The translations under genes and the position numbers were made by a program. A DNA stretch of 64,000 nt from JBBSEX01 sp038239345 (GTDB taxonomy: Bacteria > Acidobacteriota > Terriglobia > Bryobacterales > Bryobacteraceae). Below are positions 19,010 through 27,200 of the stretch, piece after piece. The notes beneath the pieces are model-generated. The model was given only the letters and a program-made list of their open reading frames with translations, had not been told where the DNA came from and did not search any database. The stretch covers positions 1-64,000 of the forward strand of contig JBBSEX010000002.1 of the NCBI GenBank assembly GCA_038239345.1. Direction: 5' to 3'. Numbering within the stretch: position 1 is the stretch's first letter; every line of letters begins with the position of its first letter.

Positions 19010-19038
19010 CTTAAAAATTTTGCGGTCTTTGCGGAGGG

Positions 19039-19575
19039 TTAGAAGTTTTCGAGAATTGCCGAAACAACGGTCTTTGAAACGTCGCGAGCCAGCCGGTCAA
19101 GAGCCGCATCGCTCTCTTCAAAATAAGCCTTCGGATCGATACTGATTTCGTAACGCTCTTTGGCCTCGAAAGTAGGACGTGTGAAAATAACCTTGCCCGT
19201 CGTGCGGTCGGTTAGCGTTACCTGCATCGTAACGATCACCTGTACGCCACTGGCTCGCCCGGTACCGGGACGGTTGCTGTCTCCGGCGTCATAGATGGTG
19301 GGAATGGCTACGTAATTCAATACTGCTCCGGTGAGCACAGCATCGGCTGAGTTAATATCGGAAACCACTTTATAGCGCGTGCGGGCGATGAATTCCCTAG
19401 CGATATTCTCAGGCAGACGATCTGTCAGCCGGTATCGTGTTGTGTTGTTGCCCCAAGCGGGAATACAGATCGTCTTGATGTTCTTCGGTACAAGGTCCGC
19501 CTTGCCGGCGACATGATAGCCGCAGGCGGCCGAGAACAGAGAAAACGATAAGGCTACTAAGGCGCGGGATCTCAT
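19039..19575 (-). CDS. lptE: LPS assembly lipoprotein LptE
   Basis: A 178-residue lipoprotein with an FSAAC lipobox (Cys18) followed by GYHVAGKADLVPKNIKTI, the family start. LptE plugs the LptD barrel in the outer membrane and helps deliver LPS to the surface. The IPAWGNNTTRYRLTDRL region matches the family. It overlaps the upstream Asd-like gene by 4 bases (ATGA), so the two are translationally coupled. Its presence supports an LPS-containing outer membrane in this organism. Confidence 0.88.
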   Translation of the reverse strand: MRSRALVALSFSLFSAACGYHVAGKADLVPKNIKTICIPAWGNNTTRYRLTDRLPENIAREFIARTRYKVVSDINSADAVLTGAVLNYVAIPTIYDAGDSNRPGTGRASGVQVIVTMQVTLTDRTTGKVIFTRPTFEAKERYEISIDPKAYFEESDAALDRLARDVSKTVVSAILENF

Positions 19576-20570
19576 AAAAATTGTTCGATTACCTCCACCG
19601 CATTCTCGCCCGATACCCGCAAATTATCGGCCACCGCCCAGAACCAGCATGCCCGGGGATTGTTACGATCCAGCACAATGGAACCGGTCGTCAAGCCGCT
19701 TTGCCCGGCCACTCCGACATTCGATGGCGGCTCTTCCGAATCGGCACGAACCTCGATTTGTGCCGTCGCCAGGGCTTCGCCGGCTGCCTGCACTCCCGGG
19801 TTATCTTCAAACTCTACCCAAATAGAAAAGCTATAGCCATGGAAAACCGGGGCCTGCACTAAGCGCAGCGAAGGCATCGGCACTTGGATTCCCGAACGTT
19901 CCAGCAGCGATGCCAAATGCCGATCGATGCGGGCCTCGATATCGGCAAGGTTCTGCGGCGCCTCTTCCCCATAGCGGGGCAACATGTTGAAACTCGCCTG
20001 CACGTCGAACACAGCTTTGTTCAGCGGTTTGAACGAGAGCAGCCCCACCGTCTGTTGTTGCAGTTCGTTTAATCCCGCTTGACCGCGTTCGCTGGCTGGT
20101 TCGAATATCTGAACGACCGAGGCCCGGATCTTGTACTTTTTTGCCAGTCTGGTAAAGAACATCGCCAAAGCGATCGCGGCGGGATGCGCGATGACGTGCA
20201 ACGTCTCCTTTGGAACAATGTAGCTAGCGGGTTCGACGAAGGGCGCGCGGAGCCGAGCGCTGGGCTCATCTTCGAGGGCCCCCGTCAGGTCGACCAGTGG
20301 CGGATGTTCGGCGGGCAGAACGGTCCACGCTTTCTGGCTCGATTCCGCTCCGCCGGCGAGTAGAATGACGCGGCTGGTTACGAGTTCCTCGGGCAGAATC
20401 GTTTCCACTGGAATGGGTTCGTTGCCCTTCGTAGCCGGCAATTCTTCCGTTCCGGTAATCAACTTTAGCTGGGCGTCGAACTTGCGGTCTTTGATCAGTT
20501 CGCGGAGTTCACGCCCAAGCAAAGTATCGCCGCCGACGATTGCCAGAACCGGCTGTGTAGATGGTTTCAT
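19572..20570 (-). CDS. Aspartate-semialdehyde dehydrogenase-like protein lacking the catalytic cysteine (USG-1-like)
   Basis: A 332-residue protein of the Asd fold: an N-terminal nucleotide-binding start (LAIVGGDTLLGRELREL), then a dimerisation domain with GQAGLNELQQQ and the VQAPVFHGYSFSIWVEF strand. Where true Asd enzymes have an Asn-Cys nucleophile after the nucleotide domain, this one reads IAHPAAIALAMFF, and the only Cys is near the C-terminus. It therefore resembles the non-catalytic USG-1 paralogues rather than Asd, and probably does not reduce aspartyl phosphate. It lies between pssA and lptE and overlaps lptE by ATGA. Role unknown. Confidence 0.8.
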   Translation of the reverse strand: MKPSTQPVLAIVGGDTLLGRELRELIKDRKFDAQLKLITGTEELPATKGNEPIPVETILPEELVTSRVILLAGGAESSQKAWTVLPAEHPPLVDLTGALEDEPSARLRAPFVEPASYIVPKETLHVIAHPAAIALAMFFTRLAKKYKIRASVVQIFEPASERGQAGLNELQQQTVGLLSFKPLNKAVFDVQASFNMLPRYGEEAPQNLADIEARIDRHLASLLERSGIQVPMPSLRLVQAPVFHGYSFSIWVEFEDNPGVQAAGEALATAQIEVRADSEEPPSNVGVAGQSGLTTGSIVLDRNNPRACWFWAVADNLRVSGENAVEVIEQFL

Positions 20571-20601
20571 ATTTGAAGATTACGAATGAACACGCGAGCT
20601 A

Positions 20602-21513
20602 TCAGCTGGCGCTGGGACTCCGCCCCGGCGAGCCAACCGCTGGGTTAGGCTGCGATCGCGGACGCCCGATACGACGCCGGATCGCGCCCCCGATACGGAT
20701 CACAATCCCGCTACCGACATAAGCGATCGCCAGTATCAGCAACAGCGGCTGCGAGTAGTAGCAAATCAGGTAAATAAACCCGCCAAGCAGAATAATCGTG
20801 AGCGGCGACCGGGGCCGCATCAGGTTGATGTCTTTAAAGCTGGGATAGCGCCACGTGCATACCATCAGGAAGGAAAGCAGCGCCAGCAGCACCAACCAGG
20901 CTATCGCCCACATCCAGGAATGAAGGGGTGTACCATCCGTGGCATAGATGATAGCGGCAACCATTCCCGCCGCCGCCGGGATTGGAAGACCGACGAAATA
21001 TTTCCGATCCATGCGGCCCGGATTCTTGGGAACGGGATTCTTCTGCACGTTGAAGCGAGCCAGTCGCGCGGCGCCGCACAACAGGAACATGAACGAAATG
21101 AAATAGCCCAGGCGAAAAAATTGTTCGGTGTTCACAGGCGCCACAACCTGCACGAATTGCATACCCCAGGCGAACGCGAGTACCGCCGGCGCAATGCCGA
21201 ACGTGATGACATCGGCCAGCGAATCCATCTCCCGCCCAAAGTCGCTCACGGTATTGGTCATGCGTGCGATGCGGCCATCGAGTCCATCGAAGAATACGGA
21301 GATTCCGATCATCATCGCGGCAGTTTGGAAGTGGGTACCGGCCCCGGCCTGGCCAGCCATGATTCCCATTGCGCCCTGGAAGGCCTGGATGATCGCCAGA
21401 AAGCCGAAGAAAACATTGCCTGCCGTGAAGAACGTCGGAAGCGCGTAAGCAGCGCGGCGAGGTCTCCGGTCCGGCGACTTGGGGTCGATCAGGCTCAGGT
21501 TGAACTTCGGCAT
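20602..21513 (-). CDS. pssA: CDP-diacylglycerol--serine O-phosphatidyltransferase
   Basis: A 303-residue membrane enzyme that makes phosphatidylserine from CDP-diacylglycerol and serine. The CDP-alcohol phosphatidyltransferase motif is complete: Asp79-Gly80, Ala83-Arg84, Gly93, Asp97, Asp101 (within DGRIARMTNTVSDFGREMD). Six to eight hydrophobic segments are visible. ATG 21513 was chosen over an in-frame start 25 codons upstream because it overlaps the psd stop as TGATG and the protein starts with the usual short basic leader. The C-terminal 30 residues are basic and Pro-rich. Paired with psd it completes phosphatidylethanolamine synthesis. Confidence 0.92.
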   Translation of the reverse strand: MPKFNLSLIDPKSPDRRPRRAAYALPTFFTAGNVFFGFLAIIQAFQGAMGIMAGQAGAGTHFQTAAMMIGISVFFDGLDGRIARMTNTVSDFGREMDSLADVITFGIAPAVLAFAWGMQFVQVVAPVNTEQFFRLGYFISFMFLLCGAARLARFNVQKNPVPKNPGRMDRKYFVGLPIPAAAGMVAAIIYATDGTPLHSWMWAIAWLVLLALLSFLMVCTWRYPSFKDINLMRPRSPLTIILLGGFIYLICYYSQPLLLILAIAYVGSGIVIRIGGAIRRRIGRPRSQPNPAVGSPGRSPSAS

Positions 21514-22118
21514 CAGCTCTTCTTTCGATTCGCGAGAATACTGCTGCCGGCGCTGACCCGTTGGCCGGTCTGGACCGCAATATCCCACTCCGGTCCAAAG
21601 TATACATCGACGCGGGAACCAAACTTGATCAGCCCGACGCGTTCCCCACGATCAATCGAATCGCCTATCTTTTTATAAAAAATGATTCGCCGGGCAATCA
21701 ACCCAGCGATCTGCTTGAACACAACGCGAACTCCGTCACCCTCGACGGTTACTGTGTTTTGTTCATTTTGCGCGCTGGCCTCTTCGCGGCTGGCTACCAG
21801 GAATTTGCCTTCCGTGTAGCTAACTGCGGTGATATTGCCGGCGATTGGCGCGCGGTTCACGTGGACGTCGAAAATATTCAGGAAAATGCTGATACGGGTG
21901 GTGCGGTCAGGCTCGGCTTTGATCGATACCACCTTGCCGTCGGCTGGGGAGACTGCCACCGCCCCGGCGGGGATTGAACGATCCGGGTCGCGAAAGAAAT
22001 AGAGGCAGAAGGCAGCCAGAATGTAGAGAGGCAGACCCCATAGCGGCGCGATGAACCACGAGACGAGCCCGCCCGCGATAGCCGATGCGAGCCCATAATA
22101 ATAACCGTAAACGACCAT
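21513..22118 (-). CDS. psd: Phosphatidylserine decarboxylase, short archaeal-type
   Basis: A 201-residue proenzyme that converts phosphatidylserine to phosphatidylethanolamine. The N-terminus has two hydrophobic segments (about 8-25 and 27-42). The self-cleavage site is Gly167-Ser168 in IKFGSRVDVYF, where the serine becomes the pyruvoyl group. SPADGKVVSI and NIFDVHVNRAPIAG are conserved family stretches. The length fits the compact PSD-A class. It is coupled to pssA through TGATG. A 56-base gap separates it from the small Cys-rich gene upstream. Confidence 0.93.
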   Translation of the reverse strand: MVVYGYYYGLASAIAGGLVSWFIAPLWGLPLYILAAFCLYFFRDPDRSIPAGAVAVSPADGKVVSIKAEPDRTTRISIFLNIFDVHVNRAPIAGNITAVSYTEGKFLVASREEASAQNEQNTVTVEGDGVRVVFKQIAGLIARRIIFYKKIGDSIDRGERVGLIKFGSRVDVYFGPEWDIAVQTGQRVSAGSSILANRKKS

Positions 22119-22174
22119 GCGAAAGAGATAAGCCTTTAGCCTATTGTCGCAAAAACGGCGAAGCTACAAGGTCC

Positions 22175-22339
22175 TCATTCGGCGTGAGTGGTGGCAAACG
22201 CGGCGCATTCGCAACAATCGCTACAGCGTAGGCAACGTTCGCAGAGATGGTTAGCGCAGGCATCCTTAGTGCAATAGACGCAGATTGACGTTGAGGGCTC
22301 AGCACAGATACTACAGGTAAAGGTCAGAGTTGGGGTCAC
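22175..22339 (-). CDS. Small cysteine-rich, zinc-finger-like protein (54 aa)
   Basis: A GTG-started reading frame that overlaps the preceding gene by GTGA and has GGAG about 6-9 bases upstream, so translation looks real. It encodes 54 residues with eleven Cys in the first 45: C9-x2-C12, C20-x2-C23, C28-x2-His31, C33-x2-C36, C39, C42-C43, C45. The spacing of the first pairs recalls B-box or other cross-brace zinc fingers; it should bind two or more zinc ions. There is no signal peptide. It sits between a coiled envelope protein and psd in the minus-strand operon. No function can be assigned. Confidence 0.65.
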   Translation of the reverse strand: MTPTLTFTCSICAEPSTSICVYCTKDACANHLCERCLRCSDCCECAAFATTHAE

Positions 22340-22926
22340 TTTTGCTCCGGCTTCTTAGGCCCGGTGGTCTTTGGCACAGGCTGGCGGCTCAACTGGCCCC
22401 GGCACCGTTGCGCTTCTTTGTCGACAATCTGGAACTCTTGGTCTTTGGCCGTCGCCAGATCGGTAATATATTGGCGCAGCCTATCGCGATTGGCGGAGTT
22501 CTCACCCATTACGCTACGAATCAGATCGGCCAGCGCGGGATTCTGGTATTTCCGGACGCCTTCCAGCAGCGAATCGAGCGTCGATTCCAAGGATTGCATG
22601 CGGAAGTAAGCGTCCAGCGCCAGCGGTAGCTTATCGGGTTGTTTCGTGAGTTGTGAACTGGAGTCGAGCAGATATTGAAGCTCGTTTTGGGCGGTCTTAG
22701 CCTGAAAGTTATAGGCATCCGGCGCGCCTTTAGAGACCCAATCGGCTGTTTTGATCTGATCGACCGCAGGCTTCAGACGCTGGACGTTCGTCGATAGCGA
22801 TTCCAGCATCTTTTTGACTTCCCACTCAGACGAAAACCCGGACTGCTGACCGAAAATCGGGAGCGCGAGAAAGGGGAATAGCCAGACATACCGCATCGGT
22901 TTAAGTTTGACACATGAGGACGCCAT
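22336..22926 (-). CDS. Exported helical protein of unknown function
   Basis: A 196-residue protein. A hydrophobic segment (RYVWLFPFLALPIFGQQ) forms a signal peptide; the start could be the first ATG or an ATG 10 codons later. The mature part is rich in Lys, Asp, Gln and Leu and predicted mainly helical, with heptad-like spacing from about 35 to 150, ending in a basic Pro-Lys tail. No recognised domain. It lies between the FecR-like gene and the Cys-rich gene, with which it overlaps by GTGA. I do not recognise the family. Confidence 0.65.
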   Translation of the reverse strand: MASSCVKLKPMRYVWLFPFLALPIFGQQSGFSSEWEVKKMLESLSTNVQRLKPAVDQIKTADWVSKGAPDAYNFQAKTAQNELQYLLDSSSQLTKQPDKLPLALDAYFRMQSLESTLDSLLEGVRKYQNPALADLIRSVMGENSANRDRLRQYITDLATAKDQEFQIVDKEAQRCRGQLSRQPVPKTTGPKKPEQK

Positions 22927-22944
22927 CCGCCCTAATTCGGCAAC

Positions 22945-23754
22945 TTATTGCGGCGGGGGTGGCGGGGCAGGAGCGGGAGGGGGCGGAGGTGGAGTAGGAC
23001 CCTTCGGATCGCCCGAGCAGCAGATTCCACCAGAGCCGCCGGTTCCAGTTCCGCTCTTCAACCGGGGGCCGGAATAGACCATCGTATAAAGCGCGTCGAC
23101 AATGGCCCGCGCCGCCACCTGGATGATGGCGCCTTTGTCCACAACCTTCGCCTCCAGCGGCTCCGACTTGTAAACTCGAATTGATTCGCCGCTGTTCAGA
23201 ATCTTGGCATCGCCACGTGGAAGCAACGCGTGTTGCACGGCTACGGTGCCTTCTTCGACTTCGACAATCGTGGTTTCGTCGTCATCGGTTACCGCCACTT
23301 CAAAGGTGGTCCCGCGAACCGAGATCACGGCCGTCGGCGTGTAGATCCGATTAGGGTTAGGTACGTTCCCCCAGTGCTGGATGTGGATCCGCACCCGTCC
23401 CACAAAAACGTCCAGCAGATCCTTCCAGTTGGGCGGATTCTTGCGGAATACCACGCTCGAGTTTGGAAAAACTTCAAAAGTGCTGCCGTCGGAAACCTGG
23501 AACATCGCGTGCCCATCAGGACCTGTGACGATAACCTGCTTTACTTGTACTTGTTCGTCGACGCCCAAAGCCCATTCCGAGCCATCTTTCAGCACCGAAA
23601 CACGACCCGACAGGCTGGTGACTTTGGCGGCGTAATTTATCGCCTCGGAGGGAGGCATCTGCGCGAAACACACCCCACCCGTGACTGCCAATAGCAGGAG
23701 CGATAGCGGCGTGCTTCTTACACTTCCCATAACATTTAAACTACCCATCAGCAT
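22945..23754 (-). CDS. FecR-domain protein with proline-rich tail
   Basis: A 269-residue exported protein. The N-terminal hydrophobic stretch (STPLSLLLLAVTGGVCFAQ) is a signal peptide. Residues about 40-180 form a FecR-type beta domain: GRVSVLKDGSEWALGVDEQV, SDGSTFEVFPNSSVVFR, and the hallmark YTPTAVISVRGTTFEVAV. Mature C-terminus is Gly-rich, then mostly Pro and Ala. Classical FecR proteins control ECF sigma factors, but in Acidobacteria many stand alone with no sigma gene, as here. It starts the minus-strand series. The exact start is uncertain among three ATGs in the first 10 codons. Confidence 0.8.
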   Translation of the reverse strand: MLMGSLNVMGSVRSTPLSLLLLAVTGGVCFAQMPPSEAINYAAKVTSLSGRVSVLKDGSEWALGVDEQVQVKQVIVTGPDGHAMFQVSDGSTFEVFPNSSVVFRKNPPNWKDLLDVFVGRVRIHIQHWGNVPNPNRIYTPTAVISVRGTTFEVAVTDDDETTIVEVEEGTVAVQHALLPRGDAKILNSGESIRVYKSEPLEAKVVDKGAIIQVAARAIVDALYTMVYSGPRLKSGTGTGGSGGICCSGDPKGPTPPPPPPAPAPPPPPQ

Positions 23755-23883
23755 CTGCGAGGCAACTAGCAGTCAGTCTAACACCTAAATTGCACTGCAA
23801 GTGTCTGTCCGACTGAAATCATATTGGCAATATTCTTCCTTTCAGGAAGATGGCGGGAACCTTCGGAGCGATTTCGAGCTAAA

Positions 23884-25821
23884 ATGGACTCGACTGTGTG
23901 TCATAAAGCTACGGAACTGAAAACATGGACCTTAGTCGCCCTGGTAATCGTGGCGATGTGGACGGCGGGCGCGGCTTCCGCCCAGATGCTTCCTGATTGG
24001 CGCCGGGTAGGTAATGCGGCGATCGATCTGTCGCTAGGGTCGCTGGGAACCGGGCCGGTAAATCGCGTCTGGTATTCGCCCGACGGGTCGCGCTTATTCG
24101 CCCGGAATCCTTCGGGGAGCGTATTCGAAACTACCGATTTCGAGACCTGGCGGCCGTCCATGGATTCCGCTCCTCCCGCCGATACACAGGCTGCTCCGGC
24201 CCGAAGGCTTCCGGAGTCGGCGGCCCGTTTGCGGTCCCAACCGGGATCGGGCGCGAGGCTTTACGCTTTCGGCCGCTTCGCCTACAAATCGGATGACGGC
24301 GGCGCAGAATGGTCGAACCTGACTGCCTACCGCGATGCCTCCATCATCGGCGAAGGCCTGGCGGATCTTGCCGTATCGCCCCGCTCGGACGAGGAAGTGG
24401 TGGTCGCGAATCGCAACGGGGTTTGGCGGTCGGTGGATGCGGGGCTCTCGTGGAGCGGTTTGAATCAGGCGTTGCCCAATCTTCCGGTCCGCCGGCTGGT
24501 TAGCCTTCCCGGTTCAGGAATTGGAGTTCGCCTGCTGCTGGACGGCGGTACCCTGCCGGAAATTCAGTGGACTCCGGGTGAACGGCATGCCTGGCGGCCC
24601 GCGCCCAACACTGAAATGTTGCGTGAGGCATCCTTGCGTGTCGCACTCTCGCAAACCCTGGGGACTGTCGTGCGATCCGTGGCAATGGCCGGCGATTATG
24701 TTTATGTGGGAAGCGAGGATGGCACCCTGCGCGGTTCCGCCGATCGCGGGAAAACCTGGCAACAATTCAGTTTGCCCGACTCCGGCCCGATCGAGCGCAT
24801 CTTTATCGACCCGAAAGAACCGCGTTTAGCTCTCGCCGCGGTGGGTATGCGGCAAGCCGATCGAGTTGTATTCCGCAATCGCGGACCTCACGTTCTTCGC
24901 ACTTTTAACAACGGCTTATTCTGGGACGATCTAACGGCGAACTTACCGGAAACCGCCGTGCATGGGATTGCGGCCGATCGGGCGAGTGGGGCGATTTACA
25001 TCGCATCCGATCTCGGCGTTTTCTCGTCTCAAGCCGATCTGCTGGGCGCGGGTACATCGGCGTCCTGGTCGCTGATCAACGGCAAGCTTCCGCTGGCGCC
25101 GGCGATGGACGTTCGCCTGGATTCCGAAGGCAATCAGTTATACGCGGCGCTGGATGGCTATGGCGTATTCGCTACCGTCGCCCCGCATCGGGCACGCGAT
25201 CCAAGGCTCGTAAATGCAGCGGATTTCAGCTCCCGTCCCGCGGCGCCGGGGTCGGTTCTGACGCTGCTCGGCGGCAAAGTGCAAACAGCCAGCACCGCTG
25301 GATTGAATGCGCCCGTCCTGGCCGCCTCCGATTCGGAATCGCAGATTCAGGTTCCTTTTGAGGCCAAAGGCCAGACCTTAACGTTAGCCCTGGAAGCGGC
25401 GTCCGGTCACTTCTCCTTAGCCGTGCCGCTACAGAGCGCCTCCCCCGCTATTTTGATCGATCGGGACGGATCGCCTCTTTTAATCGACGGCGAAAGTGGA
25501 ATGGTGCTCGACAGTAAGGTGGGAACGCAGGCGAATTCCCGAGTCCAGTTGCTAGCTACCGGGCTCGGTAAGGTTACCCCCGACTGGCCTGCCGGGCTGG
25601 CGCCCCCGTTGGAGAATCCTCCGCAAGTTGCGGGTACAGTGAAAGCCTTCCTGGACGGTATGCCCGTCCAAGTTATGCGCGCCGGGCTAGCCCCCGGATA
25701 CCCTGGCTTTTATCTTGTGGAATTGCAACTTCCGCGCATAGTGAATGCCGGCCTATCCGACTTATTTATCGACGTCGACGGCCATCCGAGCAACCGCATC
25801 ATGCTCGAACTTCAGCAATAG
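23884..25821 (+). CDS. Exported beta-propeller protein with Solibacter-type C-terminal domain
   Basis: A 645-residue protein with a signal peptide (TLVALVIVAMWTAGAASAQ). Residues about 40-440 form a sialidase/Ycf48-like propeller with recurring 'DGG/DRG-x-W' turns: DDGGAEWSNL, DAGLSWSGL, DRGKTWQQF, NNGLFWDDL. The last ~200 residues (LVNAADFSSRPAAPGSVLTL onward, with ESQIQVPFEA) resemble the TIGR03437 Solibacter C-terminal domain. The ATG at 23884 was preferred to an upstream in-frame TTG because it gives a proper signal peptide. It is transcribed divergently from the FecR-like gene. Ligand unknown; the domain pair suggests a secreted or surface protein. Confidence 0.75.
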   Translation: MDSTVCHKATELKTWTLVALVIVAMWTAGAASAQMLPDWRRVGNAAIDLSLGSLGTGPVNRVWYSPDGSRLFARNPSGSVFETTDFETWRPSMDSAPPADTQAAPARRLPESAARLRSQPGSGARLYAFGRFAYKSDDGGAEWSNLTAYRDASIIGEGLADLAVSPRSDEEVVVANRNGVWRSVDAGLSWSGLNQALPNLPVRRLVSLPGSGIGVRLLLDGGTLPEIQWTPGERHAWRPAPNTEMLREASLRVALSQTLGTVVRSVAMAGDYVYVGSEDGTLRGSADRGKTWQQFSLPDSGPIERIFIDPKEPRLALAAVGMRQADRVVFRNRGPHVLRTFNNGLFWDDLTANLPETAVHGIAADRASGAIYIASDLGVFSSQADLLGAGTSASWSLINGKLPLAPAMDVRLDSEGNQLYAALDGYGVFATVAPHRARDPRLVNAADFSSRPAAPGSVLTLLGGKVQTASTAGLNAPVLAASDSESQIQVPFEAKGQTLTLALEAASGHFSLAVPLQSASPAILIDRDGSPLLIDGESGMVLDSKVGTQANSRVQLLATGLGKVTPDWPAGLAPPLENPPQVAGTVKAFLDGMPVQVMRAGLAPGYPGFYLVELQLPRIVNAGLSDLFIDVDGHPSNRIMLELQQ

Positions 25822-25830
25822 ACGCCTCCT

Positions 25831-26310
25831 CTATCTGTGGGCGATGTAGGCTATTGAGCTGATCGTCAAGTTAAGAAAAGTTGCCAGCGTGATCAGTGTT
25901 ACTCCAGCCTGGTTGGGATCGTGGATCGTCAACATAGTCGATTCCGAGCCATCGCCCCTGATTCCAGAAAGCACCAGCACATGCAAGTTCGGTGGAGGGA
26001 CGCCCGCGAGTTTAACGAAAAGCGCGCACGGACCCGAACGTAGATGGGACGCGAGGCTCTCCGCCGTCACCGGCGATGGACTCGGAAACTGACGCAAGTG
26101 GACGGCCCGAATCACCTGCCTGACGTAACGCCCGTCGAGATTGGCGTGAGACCCCGGCGGGGGCACCCCGGCAGCCGTTACCAGATCCACAACATGGAAA
26201 GCGCCGTCAATGGAGTGGCGGCCCATGACCATAGCCAGCGCGGTGGCCCAGCAATAGTTGTTATCGCCTTGAAAGATATGTGGGATGTGATGATTGATAT
26301 CGACTGCCAT
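25831..26310 (-). CDS. Papain-like cysteine protease (C39/C70-like)
   Basis: A 159-residue single-domain protein without a signal peptide. The papain-like active site is visible: Gln14 and Cys20 (FQGDNNYCWATALAMVM), His110 (NLHVLVLSG) and Asp131 (TIHDPN). The arrangement fits bacterial papain-like proteases of the C39/C70 group (AvrRpt2-like). GAGGGAGA precedes the ATG and a promoter lies just upstream, so the gene is transcribed alone, convergent with the propeller gene. Its substrate is unknown; lack of a leader argues for an intracellular or effector-like role, or non-classical export. Confidence 0.7.
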   Translation of the reverse strand: MAVDINHHIPHIFQGDNNYCWATALAMVMGRHSIDGAFHVVDLVTAAGVPPPGSHANLDGRYVRQVIRAVHLRQFPSPSPVTAESLASHLRSGPCALFVKLAGVPPPNLHVLVLSGIRGDGSESTMLTIHDPNQAGVTLITLATFLNLTISSIAYIAHR

Positions 26311-26333
26311 TTAGTCTCCCTCGATCCGCAGGG

Positions 26334-26363
26334 ATCATATCAAAAAATTGCGCAGCGCACCAA
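26334..26363 (-). promoter_or_regulatory. Sigma-70-like promoter of the papain-like protease gene
   Basis: On the minus strand TTGGTG (26358-26363) and TATGAT (26334-26339) are separated by 18 bases, 23 bases before the protease ATG at 26310. The -10 matches five of six consensus bases. Confidence 0.6.
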
Positions 26364-26436
26364 CCGCAATATCATATGATGATAAGTTCATACGCCGTCC
26401 GCGATGGCGGTTGAAAGCAAGCTTCTTGAGGTGAAA

Positions 26437-27192
26437 ATGAAAGGCGTTGTATTAGCAGGCGGGACCGGGAGCAGGCTGCTGCCCCTCACGAAGGTAACCA
26501 ACAAACATCTTCTACCGGTCTATGATCGCCCGATGATTTATTACCCCATCCGAACCATGGTGGAAGCGGGTATTCGGGAAATTCTGATTGTTACTGGTGG
26601 GAAAACAGCGGGTGATTTTCTGCGACTTCTGGGAAGCGGAAAAGAATTTGGCCCTATACATCTGGATTACACTTACCAGGAAGGCGAGGGCGGTATCGCC
26701 GATGCGCTTTTTCTAGCGGAGCATTTTGCCGATGGCGGAAAACTCTGCGTAATTTTAGGCGACAACATCATTCAGGGCACAATCAAGCAGGCGGCCGACG
26801 CCTTCCGCGCGCAGGATCGCGGCGCTAGAATTTTGCTCAAAGAAGTTCCCGATCCCCAGCGTTTCGGCGTCGTGGAAATCAATGGCGACCGCCTGGTAGG
26901 GATCGAGGAAAAGCCGGCGCACCCGAAATCTAATATGGCTGTGACGGGTATCTATTTTTACGACGGCACCGTATTTGAAAAGATCCGCAAGCTGGTGCCT
27001 TCCCGCCGCGGCGAACTGGAGATCACCGACGTCAATAACGCGTATATCGCCGAGAACACGCTGGAATATTCGCACCTCTCTGGCTGGTGGACCGACGCTG
27101 GAACGTTCGAATCCCTGCTGCGGGCGAATAATCTTGTAGCTTCGCAAGTGGGCAGCAGCGAGGCTGAGCTAAACAGCGAGAGCGGAGTATAG
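26437..27192 (+). CDS. rmlA: Glucose-1-phosphate thymidylyltransferase
   Basis: A 251-residue cytoplasmic sugar nucleotidyltransferase. The N-terminus MKGVVLAGGTGSRLLPLTK is the nucleotide-binding signature, followed by KHLLPVYDRPMIYYPI. It activates glucose-1-phosphate to dTDP-glucose at the head of deoxysugar (for example rhamnose) synthesis. The length matches the short RmlA class lacking the extended C-terminal part. ATG 26437 is chosen because GAGG lies 8 bases before it; an upstream in-frame ATG has no such site. The rmlC-type gene follows 8 bases later. rmlB and rmlD are not in the window, and related short enzymes can use other sugars. Confidence 0.85.
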   Translation: MKGVVLAGGTGSRLLPLTKVTNKHLLPVYDRPMIYYPIRTMVEAGIREILIVTGGKTAGDFLRLLGSGKEFGPIHLDYTYQEGEGGIADALFLAEHFADGGKLCVILGDNIIQGTIKQAADAFRAQDRGARILLKEVPDPQRFGVVEINGDRLVGIEEKPAHPKSNMAVTGIYFYDGTVFEKIRKLVPSRRGELEITDVNNAYIAENTLEYSHLSGWWTDAGTFESLLRANNLVASQVGSSEAELNSESGV

Positions 27193-27200
27193 GAGGCAAC

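Noticed and set aside
20834..21622. Minus-strand 262-codon frame
   Set aside because: Shifted frame of pssA, which carries the full CDP-alcohol transferase motif.
23790..23800. Short palindrome TTGCACTGCAA between the FecR-like and propeller genes
   Set aside because: Only 11 bases and no link to a promoter; chance is likely.
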